From Siphlonurus alternatus (Eukaryota > Arthropoda > Insecta > Ephemeroptera > Siphlonuridae): a stretch of DNA of 64,000 nucleotides. The notes under the pieces were generated by a model that saw nothing but the letters and a program-made list of their open reading frames with translations, searched no databases and was not told where the DNA came from. Position 1 is the first letter of the stretch. The number at the start of each line of letters is the position of its first letter. Positions 25,501 through 31,137 of this stretch are shown here, piece by piece. The stretch covers positions 33,744,616 through 33,808,615 of the forward strand of contig OX463778.1 of NCBI GenBank assembly GCA_949825025.1, read 5' to 3'. The translations under genes and the position numbers were made by a program.

Positions 25501-27404
25501 TAATTGGATAAATTATAAAATATAATGGAGTATTGACCTCAAATTTTTTTGTTGCAGAAATGTAAAGTTATGCTACCCTGATTTTTTTCAGATTTTTTAG
25601 AGCCCGGCAACTATTTTTAAAAAATTATTGAATGTTCTTTTTGAACATTAAGAGGCGCCGCTCCTTAAGCAAAAGATAGTACTTGCCGCCTCGTGACGTC
25701 ACAAAAAGCACTTTCAATAATTTTTTAAAAATACTTCCGTGGCTCTGAAAAATCTTAAAAAAAAAATCAGGGTAGCATAACTTTGCACGCTCTATCCATT
25801 TCTGCAATAAAAAAATTGAGGTTGATACTCCCATTAAAATAATTAATAGAGTAATTAAAAAATATGTATTAAAAAAGTATATATAATATGTATAAAAATT
25901 CAAAACTGTTTATTAAAAGTTACTTTTCAAATTGACTTCTATTTTCTTCATGACGACCCCACATAAGAACTGTCATGATATGATAGGATATATCTGGGAG
26001 GGAACATAGCTGACGTAAGCCCCGCAGACGGGCAGATGTGCTGAACGAAGCTCATTGAGCCACCGCTGACCTCACCATCATAGTCGTTACGTCTACAACT
26101 CATTTAATGTCTCGGGCGAGTTGTGAAGCTAAATGTGTGCAGAGACTCGGGGCGGCAGATAACACACAAGCAGCCTAGACGCGATAATGGTCTTTGCAGC
26201 ACACAGAGTATTGCCAGACAAAATGATAATTGATGCTATATACTTTAAATAGCTACTGTCTGTTACATCTATGAAGTGAATCTTCGAATGTTTTCATAAA
26301 ATTGCTTAATTTTTCAACGCTTAATTATTTTTAGTAGTTCTAAATAATTTTATGATAAATCAAACCATATAATATATATTATTTTTACGAAAAAATTTTT
26401 TTTTGAAAAAATAGAAAGGGACATCGAAAAATAAAAATTATTTACTTGAAGGAACGGTGTAGTGTCCATTATTTACCTAAATTGTTAAATAGGCAATTTG
26501 TGTTCTACTCATACCGAACCATTTCGACACGCGGGGTCTTGGTGGGATCTTACCTGTCCCAGGTCGATGGTGAGGTTGACCTCGTTGAACTTGGTGCCGC
26601 GGGAGAGCGGAGGGCTCTGCCACCACTTGACGCTGCCGTCAATCGCATTCTCCGGGGGGTGCGCCAGCTTCGGGTTGGTCGGGTCGCAGAAGTCGCATAC
26701 CTGCGGAGAACATCAACACAAGTTGAAGCCAGGAGTAGTAAATTTAGGATCGAATTTTTGGGTGGCTATGATCTTCTCCCACATATTTTAAAATTATATA
26801 GCTGGTCCGACTGCTGCACGAGTCCATCATTGCAGCTCTTAAAATCATTGCATAATTTTAGCATTTTTTTCTCTCCGTTTATTTGACTTTAGGACTTAAC
26901 TTCCTTTTTAATATTATAACTAGTATTAATATTCTTCTTGTCAAATTAAAACTGAGCGGACGTGACCTGATTTGTTTATCTCATTTAATTGTTGATACTT
27001 TATCTCCTAAAAATCACGAGATGACCGACCTATGACCTGGTCTCGAAATGACCCAACGTCAAAATAAGTGATAAGAGTTCAAAAATTTTTAGTATATTAA
27101 TAATTATTTTCTTATTTACAGCAAAGGACTAAACTTTTGCCTAATTGTCATGATCAACTTCAATGATTCTCACCTGTCCTTGGATAATATTAATGTTGAC
27201 ATTGTCATCAGAGTTAGCTCCCACGAGCTTACAGTAGAGTTCAGGTCCTGTTGTGTTCTGGCCGCAGGTCGCCGTGGCTGAGATCCGCCGACCCTCAGCC
27301 AGGTTGAAGTAGGGCGGGGTGAGCAGTTCCGCACTGACGCAGGTCAGCACCAGCAGGACACCGAGGAGGTGACGGCTCATGGCCGCCAAGCCTCGCTCTT
27401 TCAT
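24..27404 (-). CDS. LanA: Laminin subunit alpha (LanA / alpha-3/5 type), 3' end outside the window
   Basis: Alpha subunit of the laminin heterotrimer, a secreted basement-membrane protein. I joined 41 exons by GT-AG sites with matching phases, in transcript order: 27404-27174, 26700-26554, 23622-23495, 23300-23192, 23135-22965, 22723-22501, 22057-21848, 21404-20721, 19748-19290, 19022-18274, 17835-17661, 17552-17422, 17362-17210, 16696-16522, 11637-11480, 11287-11131, 10853-10617, 10555-10393, 10015-9895, 9839-9675, 9420-9183, 8911-8674, 8170-7936, 7709-7582, 7045-6921, 6725-6552, 6496-6366, 6280-6130, 5864-5638, 5474-5307, 4749-4569, 4145-3857, 3739-3600, 3487-3354, 3068-2913, 2449-2053, 1806-1653, 1599-1416, 1146-1016, 958-674, 234-24. 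They total 8823 bases, 2941 codons, with no stop. Domain order is LN, LE, L4b-like, LE, L4a, LE, coiled coil, LG1, LG2 (partial). Fly LanA is about 3700 residues, so about 750 (rest of LG2 to LG5) should lie beyond base 1. The start is ATG at 27404 or in-frame ATG at 27380. The alpha identity is certain from the LN plus L4a plus LG order; orthology to LanA is inferred. Confidence 0.95.
1653..5474 (-). CDS. LanA: Laminin alpha exons 30-37: coiled-coil long arm (domains II/I)
   Basis: Residues about 2132-2671, exons 5474-5307, 4749-4569, 4145-3857, 3739-3600, 3487-3354, 3068-2913, 2449-2053 and 1806-1653. The sequence is cysteine-free, rich in Glu, Lys, Ala and Leu, with heptad-like spacing ([61 protein letters not shown]). 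It pairs with the beta and gamma chains in the heterotrimer. Exon 31 is assigned with an AAG acceptor at 4750 and a weak pyrimidine tract; it is the least certain boundary of this block, although frame and length fit. Confidence 0.9.
5638..8170 (-). CDS. LanA: Laminin alpha exons 23-29: third LE stretch up to the coiled coil
   Basis: Residues about 1742-2131, exons 8170-7936, 7709-7582, 7045-6921, 6725-6552, 6496-6366, 6280-6130 and 5864-5638. The end of L4a is followed by the second half of the interrupted LE ([19 protein letters not shown]) and six more LE modules (openings [47 protein letters not shown]). The last exon ends with CDSC near residues 2105-2108. This is the cysteine pair where laminin chains are normally disulphide-linked at the top of the coiled coil. 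Helical sequence follows ([20 protein letters not shown]). Confidence 0.93.
8674..9420 (-). CDS. LanA: Laminin alpha exons 21-22: L4a (laminin IV type A) domain
   Basis: Residues about 1583-1741, exons 9420-9183 and 8911-8674, closing into the start of exon 23. Typical L4a features are [18 protein letters not shown], followed by [28 protein letters not shown] and the closing LRNVTLEV in the next exon. The domain is inserted inside an LE module and forms a globule in the short arm. It is complete and in frame. Confidence 0.93.
9675..10853 (-). CDS. LanA: Laminin alpha exons 17-20: second LE stretch
   Basis: Residues about 1354-1582, exons 10853-10617, 10555-10393, 10015-9895 and 9839-9675. 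It holds four LE modules (openings [35 protein letters not shown]) and the first half of a fifth ([11 protein letters not shown]). The fifth is interrupted by the L4a domain, as is usual in laminins. Exon 18 uses an AAG rather than a CAG acceptor at 10556, but the phase and the cysteine pattern fit. The 10393 donor leaves phase 2, and exon 19 restores the codon for Asp in LCDCKPNVVG. Confidence 0.92.
11131..19022 (-). CDS. LanA: Laminin alpha exons 10-16: last LE of the array and L4b-like domain
   Basis: Residues about 788-1353. Exon 10 (19022-18274) starts with an LE module ([20 protein letters not shown]) ending at TCSEP, near residue 823. A long non-LE region of about 530 residues follows, in exons 17835-17661, 17552-17422, 17362-17210, 16696-16522, 11637-11480 and 11287-11131. 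It shows two related beta-rich stretches ([10 protein letters not shown]..., then HYYQPDHP and [14 protein letters not shown]). I assign it to the globular domain IV'' (L4b) found in LanA and vertebrate alpha-3/alpha-5 but absent from alpha-1/2. That presence is the main reason for the alpha-3/5 class. The 4.9 kb intron 14 between 16522 and 11637 is full of repeats but leaves the reading frame intact. Confidence 0.88.
11822..13445. repeat. Hairpin-rich repeat block in laminin intron 14
   Basis: The composition shifts sharply from the flanking AT-rich intron to alternating CCGGG/CCCGG motifs and TTTTCGAAAA-like motifs, with no coding signal. Clear hairpins are: 12251-12272 (CCCGGAAA facing TTTCCGGG); 12285-12318 (15-base arms with one mismatch around loop GCTA); and 13306-13338 (perfect 13-base arms TCGGCGTCCCGGA around seven A). 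The block ends near 13445 where tandem repeats begin. It is probably the remains of a mobile or satellite-like element; the class is not recognised. Confidence 0.6.
13523..14057. repeat. Three tandem units of about 175-185 bp in laminin intron 14
   Basis: Near-identical units begin with ATGCGCCCGCTGCCATAACA at 13523, 13697 and 13882, spaced 174 and 185 bases. Each unit contains CTAGCGTTGCCAAACTTTGA, a GCATGGGATGT.CCTGCACCT segment and ATCTTTGATCCGAGCGC near its end. Units 1 and 3 are preceded by AGCATTATATTTA. No open reading frame spans the units. This looks like a short satellite or the tandem part of a larger element. Confidence 0.85.
14262..15245. repeat. Two tandem copies of a 519-bp unit in laminin intron 14
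   Basis: Copy 1 starts with ATGAAACTAT at 14262 and copy 2 at 14781, 519 bases apart. Both carry TTTAAAGTATGATAATGTTA, CACGCCTCCATCACGTTTCT, GGAAACCACTGTACTTTTAT, a GCGGCGCCGGC motif and the ending ACTCGAGCCAGGGGGG (about 14708 and 15228). Scattered substitutions suggest the duplication is not recent. No coding potential is seen. Confidence 0.85.
15481..15635. repeat. Direct repeat, copy 1 (about 155 bp)
   Basis: Shares GTTGCGGA, GGCTCCATGGCAACCG, GACCGGTAAATTCAAA, TCTCGCCGGC and TTGACGTTCTTCGA, in order, with copy 2 at 15927-16081. The pair lies 446 bases apart and flanks an unrelated 290-bp segment. It could be a pair of terminal repeats of a small element or a segmental duplication inside the intron block. 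Confidence 0.75.
15927..16081. repeat. Direct repeat, copy 2 (about 155 bp)
   Basis: Second copy of the 15481-15635 repeat, diverged at scattered positions (for example CTCTCCACTGTTGATTCTCG against CTCTCGACTGTTGATTGTCG). Both copies end in AAGGTAA. The 16082-16440 tail beyond it contains ACCAACACC-type simple sequence and a short plus-strand reading frame at 16370-16438, which is too short to assign. Normal AT-rich intron resumes after 16440. Confidence 0.75.
19290..22723 (-). CDS. LanA: Laminin alpha exons 6-9: first LE (laminin EGF-like) array
   Basis: Residues about 263-787, exons 22723-22501, 22057-21848, 21404-20721 and 19748-19290. The array opens with [15 protein letters not shown], the usual LN/LE1 boundary, and continues with about ten 8-cysteine LE modules. 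Exon 8 alone encodes five complete modules (openings PCDCD, PCECH, DCGCN, YCSCD, PCGCS). Most internal junctions are phase 1 and fall close to module boundaries, the classic exon-shuffling pattern of LE repeats. This is the rigid short-arm rod (domain V). No cysteine appears to be missing from the modules I followed. Confidence 0.93.
22965..27404 (-). CDS. LanA: Laminin alpha exons 1-5: signal peptide and LN domain
   Basis: Residues 1-262. The start MKERGLAA leads into [17 protein letters not shown], a hydrophobic signal peptide with a likely cut before [14 protein letters not shown]. The second Met (27380) would give a compact signal peptide alone; the first has the better upstream context (AAAATGA). 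The LN (laminin N-terminal, domain VI) domain follows, with family landmarks [59 protein letters not shown] and [15 protein letters not shown] domains polymerise laminin into the basement-membrane network. Exons are 27404-27174, 26700-26554, 23622-23495, 23300-23192 and 23135-22965. Intron 2 is the longest of the first part (2.9 kb). Possible N-glycosylation sites are NTT, NLT and NST. Confidence 0.93.
24600..24935. promoter_or_regulatory. GC-rich island with paired GATA motifs in laminin intron 2
   Basis: About 330 bases of GC-rich sequence in an otherwise AT-rich 2.9 kb intron. It contains two GATAAG hexamers at 24774-24779 and 24786-24791, 12 bases apart. Just upstream is a 7-bp-arm hairpin (AGCTCCG, loop CTCGT, CGGAGCT). 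First-intron-type islands in laminin genes are plausible enhancers or alternative promoters; this function is inferred only. Confidence 0.35.
25525..25834. mobile_element. Foldback MITE, copy 1 (laminin intron 2)
   Basis: 310-bp palindromic element. The left end ATGGAGTATTGACCTCAAAT matches the reverse complement of the right end (TTGAGGTTGATACTCCCAT) with few changes, and the similarity continues inward through most of each arm (TTGCAGAAAT, AAGTTATGCTACCCTGATT). It is flanked by TA on both sides (25523-25524 and 25835-25836), as for Tc1/mariner-type insertions. The centre holds TGACGTCA at 25694. It has no coding capacity. It is related to the copy at 29891-30208. Confidence 0.85.
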
Positions 27405-27731
27405 TTTCAATCAGTAGGGGACGTCCGCTCTACACGGAGTCTCGCGTCTTTCTGCCTCACGCTCGCAGCAGCCGAGGGATTGCCGGCCAGAGATAATAAA
27501 CACGGAGCGGCGGAGGAGGCGGCAGTGGCTTAGCCCGTGCAGCAGCTGCATGTGCATTATGTATTTTGAATTTAAAGTGCACATTTTTACTGCAATAAAA
27601 GTATGATTTAACGAGTTTAAATTATATGAACTTTTTGCAGACAAATCAAAATTACAAATCCATTAAGTCGATAACATTAATTTATAATTACATTTTTTAA
27701 TAAAGAAATAAAAAAATAACCTTGATCTTTC

Positions 27732-27734
<3 letters not shown>

Positions 27735-27766
<32 letters not shown>
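27735..27766. repeat. (AT)n microsatellite, 32 bases
   Basis: Uninterrupted AT dinucleotide run in the spacer upstream of the laminin start. Expected to be length-variable; no function is inferred. Confidence 0.95.
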
Positions 27767-27769
<3 letters not shown>

Positions 27770-28091
27770 TATATTAATATATTATATAAAAGATAAGAGT
27801 GAAATCAGATCCGACTGTGACTATATAACTATTAAAATAAAACAATGCACTTTCTTTCAACTTAAGAACATGTATGTAATACTAGCTGTGTATATCAGGT
27901 TAATTATGTGATTTATTGTATATATATATTATAGTTAATAATATATTAATTATGTTTTAACTTAATTAATTTGATAAAAATATGCCTTTTTTGTCGAAAG
28001 AAATCTGAGGTATATTATAGTCACACGCACGTACACATTCTGTGTTTCATCAATTCATTTTTTCATTACGATAACATCGTAGCTTAATTAA

Positions 28092-28382
28092 TTATCTTTG
28101 GTCCTCTTTGCAATACTTTGTTAATTTCCGTTCCTGTCTAATTTTTTTTAGACAGTTTTTGCTGTATCGCTTTTTGCAGAGTTTGAAGGCTGCAATATAC
28201 TGGCACTGCGGCCTTAATAGACTCCTCAGAGAGACCATATATTGTACATACTGCCTTCGCTGCAGAGTTTTTTGAGGAACTTTGCCTTCGCTGCTGTTGA
28301 GAGACCGAGCAAAAAACATTTTAACTTCCGTCCTCCATCTCGCGCGCTTATTTTGCAGAAGAGTAACGTTTTGCGCATTCAA
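28092..28382 (-). CDS. Hypothetical 96-codon reading frame, very basic; doubtful
   Basis: An ATG-initiated frame opposite the zinc-finger gene, starting MNAQNVTLLQNKRARWRTEV and ending in a Lys/Arg-rich tail. It has no signal peptide, membrane segment or family motif I recognise, and it overlaps the probable promoter of the plus-strand gene. A 96-codon frame is longer than most chance frames in this AT-rich DNA, which is why it is listed. It could be a small gene, an exon or chance. Confidence 0.15.
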   Translation of the reverse strand: MNAQNVTLLQNKRARWRTEVKMFFARSLNSSEGKVPQKTLQRRQYVQYMVSLRSLLRPQCQYIAAFKLCKKRYSKNCLKKIRQERKLTKYCKEDQR

Positions 28383-28479
28383 GCGTGTCCGTTGAAGGGG
28401 CGGGTCTATTTTTGAAAGTTTTTATATATTTGTGAAAATTACTTATAAATTGGTCGTTTTTCATGTTATGAATACACAG

Positions 28480-28556
28480 GTATGTATTCTTTATTGTATG
28501 AAATTCTTGTCAACTTAAAATATGCAATATTTATGACGTAATGTGAAAATTTTCAG
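28480..28556 (+). other. Probable 77-bp intron in the 5' UTR of the zinc-finger gene
   Basis: A good donor (ACACAG then GTATGT at 28480) and an acceptor (ATTTTCAG ending at 28556) bracket an AT-rich 77-base segment just before the coding region. Upstream of the donor the phase needed to join the frame hits a stop (TGA), so the exon before it is probably non-coding. The splice is inferred. Confidence 0.45.
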
Positions 28557-28578
28557 TCGACCTTGTTGTGGAACACCC

Positions 28579-29673
28579 ATGCAGCCTCAGCATCTACTTC
28601 CTGGTGGAAACAACAACGGTGGATACTGCAGCAAGGAGGCAGGATCCGCAGGATCTACTAGAGAGGACGATATATTCGCCAGCAGTAGTCGAGAAACCGT
28701 GGTACCGTACTGGACGCATCCAGCGATGGCTGACACAAGTCTTGTGATTGAAGCTCTCATCGGCAACCACAACCCTGGAGGTCGCTTTTGCTTCTTCTGT
28801 CCCTCTTCCTTCGCTCAAGACGCAGCTCTATCAGATCATATCAGGTACCAACATGCAAGGGAAATTAGGAAACTGGCTCGTAATAAACTAGACATTCTCT
28901 GCTTTCATTCATGCCCTTTTTGTAGTGCTCGATTTTATAACAAATCGCTTTTACCACAACATTTAATTCAAGATCATTGTGACCTCTTTAGTCAGCTATT
29001 TAAAAAGAAGAGTTCAGATGAATATATTAAATGTCCTTTCTGCGAGTATAAAGTTTTAGCTGCGTTTGAGAATCTGTTATCACACCATGTTGATGAAATT
29101 CATATAACTGAGCTAGAAGACTACCTTACAGCCAATCACTCAATACATTTGCAATCTGAAACATTTCTACAATCATTTTGCATTGACAACTTACCAGAAA
29201 CACCTGGCTTAAGTGAGAAATTTGCACAGCTGACTACAAATAACAAACGCTTTGATCAAATTGAGAAGGGTACGAAACGTGGGCTCTTTACGGGTAAAGA
29301 GAATGGAGATACAACTCAGCCAGCTTTGAATCCCCTAGACCAAACTCCAAAGACAACATCATGTTGGCGATCCTCTACCAAGAAACCTCAAGTACAGCAG
29401 CCAAAGAAAAGTCAGGTCCGTTTTGCAACGAGCACTCCCAAGTCCCATATAACTCAGAGAGGCCCCAAGTGCGTGGGTGACTACCGTTGTGGCAGCTGTA
29501 AAGTATTCTTCACCACAAATGCCGATCTTGTCTTGCATGTCAAACGACACCACAACGCTGTCAAAGCTCTGCTACATCCCTTGTACGGCTGCGGAGAATG
29601 TCACGCAACATTCTTCAAAAACAGTTTTGTGAAACGTCATCGTAGATTTCACCATACTTTTATTGAGAACTGA
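28579..29673 (+). CDS. C2H2 zinc-finger protein, 364 aa, intronless coding region
   Basis: I start it at the first in-frame ATG after a likely 3' splice site, MQPQHLLPGGNNNGG. It has five C2H2 fingers, by zinc-ligand positions: C71/C74/H87/H92, C112/C115/H128/H133, C152/C155/H169-170/H175, C304/C307/H320/H324, C338/C341/H354/H358. The first three form one cluster and the last two a C-terminal pair. Between them is a 125-residue, low-homology, basic linker (QVRFATSTPKSHITQRG). The fingers lack the TGEKP linkers of long KRAB-type arrays, so sequence-specific DNA binding is possible but not shown; nucleic-acid or protein binding are alternatives. It lies head-to-head with the laminin gene. A possible poly(A) signal ATTAAA is at 29725-29730. 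I do not recognise an ortholog. Confidence 0.85.
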   Translation: MQPQHLLPGGNNNGGYCSKEAGSAGSTREDDIFASSSRETVVPYWTHPAMADTSLVIEALIGNHNPGGRFCFFCPSSFAQDAALSDHIRYQHAREIRKLARNKLDILCFHSCPFCSARFYNKSLLPQHLIQDHCDLFSQLFKKKSSDEYIKCPFCEYKVLAAFENLLSHHVDEIHITELEDYLTANHSIHLQSETFLQSFCIDNLPETPGLSEKFAQLTTNNKRFDQIEKGTKRGLFTGKENGDTTQPALNPLDQTPKTTSCWRSSTKKPQVQQPKKSQVRFATSTPKSHITQRGPKCVGDYRCGSCKVFFTTNADLVLHVKRHHNAVKALLHPLYGCGECHATFFKNSFVKRHRRFHHTFIEN

Positions 29674-29890
29674 ATTCAGAAAAATTAATATTTATATCAT
29701 ATAATTTTATTTACCAAAATATTAATTAAAACGTTTGATGCGGTGTTTATATTTTTTACTAAAGTACCTAAAGCCTGGCCACACCCGAAAGGGTAAAATG
29801 GTGTCAAGGGTATTAACTTTTTTAATTAACATTTAATATACATCTACACTGCAGTCCTACAGCAATCCAATGAAACATATTATGCTGGTA

Positions 29891-30208
29891 ATGGAGTACC
29901 GACCTCAAATTTTTTTATTGCAGAAATGGATAGAGGATGAAAAGTTATGTTACTCTGATTTTTTTCAGATTTTTAGGGACCGGGAAGTATTGCTAAAAAG
30001 TTTTGGCGAGGTCGGGTTCAAATCCACGTCCCGTTTGGGTTCTATCTTTTATTAAGAGAGGCGGCAGGAGGCGGCACTTTTTCTGCACTTTCAATAATTT
30101 TTAAAAAATAGTTGCCGGGCTCTAAAAAATCTGAAAAAAATCAGAGTAGCAAAACTTTGCACCCTCTATCCATTTCTGCAATAAAAAAAATTGAGGTCGG
30201 TACTCCAT
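29891..30208. mobile_element. Foldback MITE, copy 2 (downstream of the zinc-finger gene)
   Basis: 318-bp element with near-perfect terminal inverted repeats (ATGGAGTACCGACCTCAA against TTGAGGTCGGTACTCCAT), clearly the same family as 25525-25834. Both share TTGCAGAAATGGATAGAG or its complement, TCTGATTTTTTTCAGATTTT and ACTTTCAATAATTTTT. The left flank is TA; the right is TG, consistent with a mutated TA target duplication. The two centres differ: this copy has GAGGTCGGGTTCAAATCCAC where copy 1 has TGACGTCA, suggesting internal replacement. It has no coding capacity. Confidence 0.87.
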
Positions 30209-30916
30209 TGTATCAAAATACCAAAGGGATACCAGTACAAAAATACAAGTTGTTGATTGAATATGTACCTATCATTTATACGTGTCCACAAAATGCATTA
30301 AATATTCAGTAATGCATTCAATGTTCAATACATTGTAATGTACGTATTGCATGAACCATTAATGCTACTATAACATTTATTGATGACAGTAGAAATGAAA
30401 TGACTTCATTTTCCATTACTGTCATAATAGAAAATCTGTGCTACTAATCTGGATCGTAGTTTCCATTTATGTAATATATGTTTTAATTACATACAGATAA
30501 ATAATGCATACTGGACTTGCAAGTGTGAATATGAAATATTTTTAATCTTAAGATTCTTACAATTGTAACATCATACATGTTTAAAATTTAGAAGATCCTT
30601 ATGCCCGGGGATTGGTAGCTCGGTACCAATATGAAATGATATAGTGTTGCTCATATATGCAGTAGACAACAATATTTTTGTACTGTTCCTATTGTTGTTG
30701 CTATCTTCGATTACAATGTTTGTGCAACCAAGCAAATCAATGTTGTGCCAAAATTATATTATCATGAGCAATTTCGTTCAAAGAAATGGTCATGATAAGT
30801 TTAAATATTTAGCTGATGATTTGCTGATTATAAAATACATATGATAAATTTGAAATGTTTAGAATTAATAGAATGTTTTTAAAGAAGCATGAAACTTTCA
30901 ATATAAAATGAAAATT

Positions 30917-31137
30917 AAATTATTCTCTTCTGCGTGATACTATTAATTTTCACTTGTGCTACTTATTTACCCCAGTTTTCATTGATATTGGAAATTGACT
31001 CTGTGACAATACGATGACATCTTTTTTCGTTAACTCAATCACAGAGTCAGATTCCAATAACTACATATATCGATGAAAACGGGTGAATAATTAGCAGAGG
31101 CAAAAATTGATAGTATCAAGTGAAAGAGGATAATTAT
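30917..31137. mobile_element. Degenerate foldback element, about 220 bp
   Basis: Long imperfect inverted repeat. On the left, GATACTATTAATTTT, CCAGTTTTCATTGATAT and GACTCTGTGA face, on the right, TCACAGAGTC, ATCGATGAAAACGGG and AAAATTGATAGTATC. Spacing between blocks is largely kept. It resembles an old foldback MITE. It is not the same family as the 25525/29891 pair by its ends. Confidence 0.6.

Larger units (their letters stand above)
235..27173 (-). other. Laminin introns longer than 300 bases
   Basis: Introns over 300 bases are 235-673, 2450-2912, 4146-4568, 4750-5306, 7046-7581, 8171-8673, 10016-10392, 11638-16521, 16697-17209, 17836-18273, 19749-20720, 21405-21847, 22058-22500, 23623-26553 and 26701-27173. 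Apart from 11638-16521 and 23623-26553, which have their own entries, they hold only AT-rich sequence with homopolymer and short AT runs. I see no second gene in them. Junctions are GT-AG, mostly with a GTAAG/GTGAG donor. Confidence 0.8.
27405..28556. promoter_or_regulatory. Divergent spacer between laminin alpha and the zinc-finger gene
   Basis: The laminin start (minus strand) and the zinc-finger gene (plus strand) face away from each other across this spacer. The part next to laminin (27420-27560) is GC-richer and should contain its 5' UTR and core promoter. It includes an AGATAATAAAC motif and the E-box CAGCTG. A TA microsatellite lies at 27735-27766. A GGGGCGGG GC box lies at 28397-28404, close to the plus-strand gene. 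No transcription start can be fixed from sequence alone. Confidence 0.45.

Noticed and set aside
30011..30033. tRNA gene suggested by GGTTCAAATCC
   Set aside because: No acceptor stem, anticodon arm or A-box at the right distance; it lies inside a MITE.
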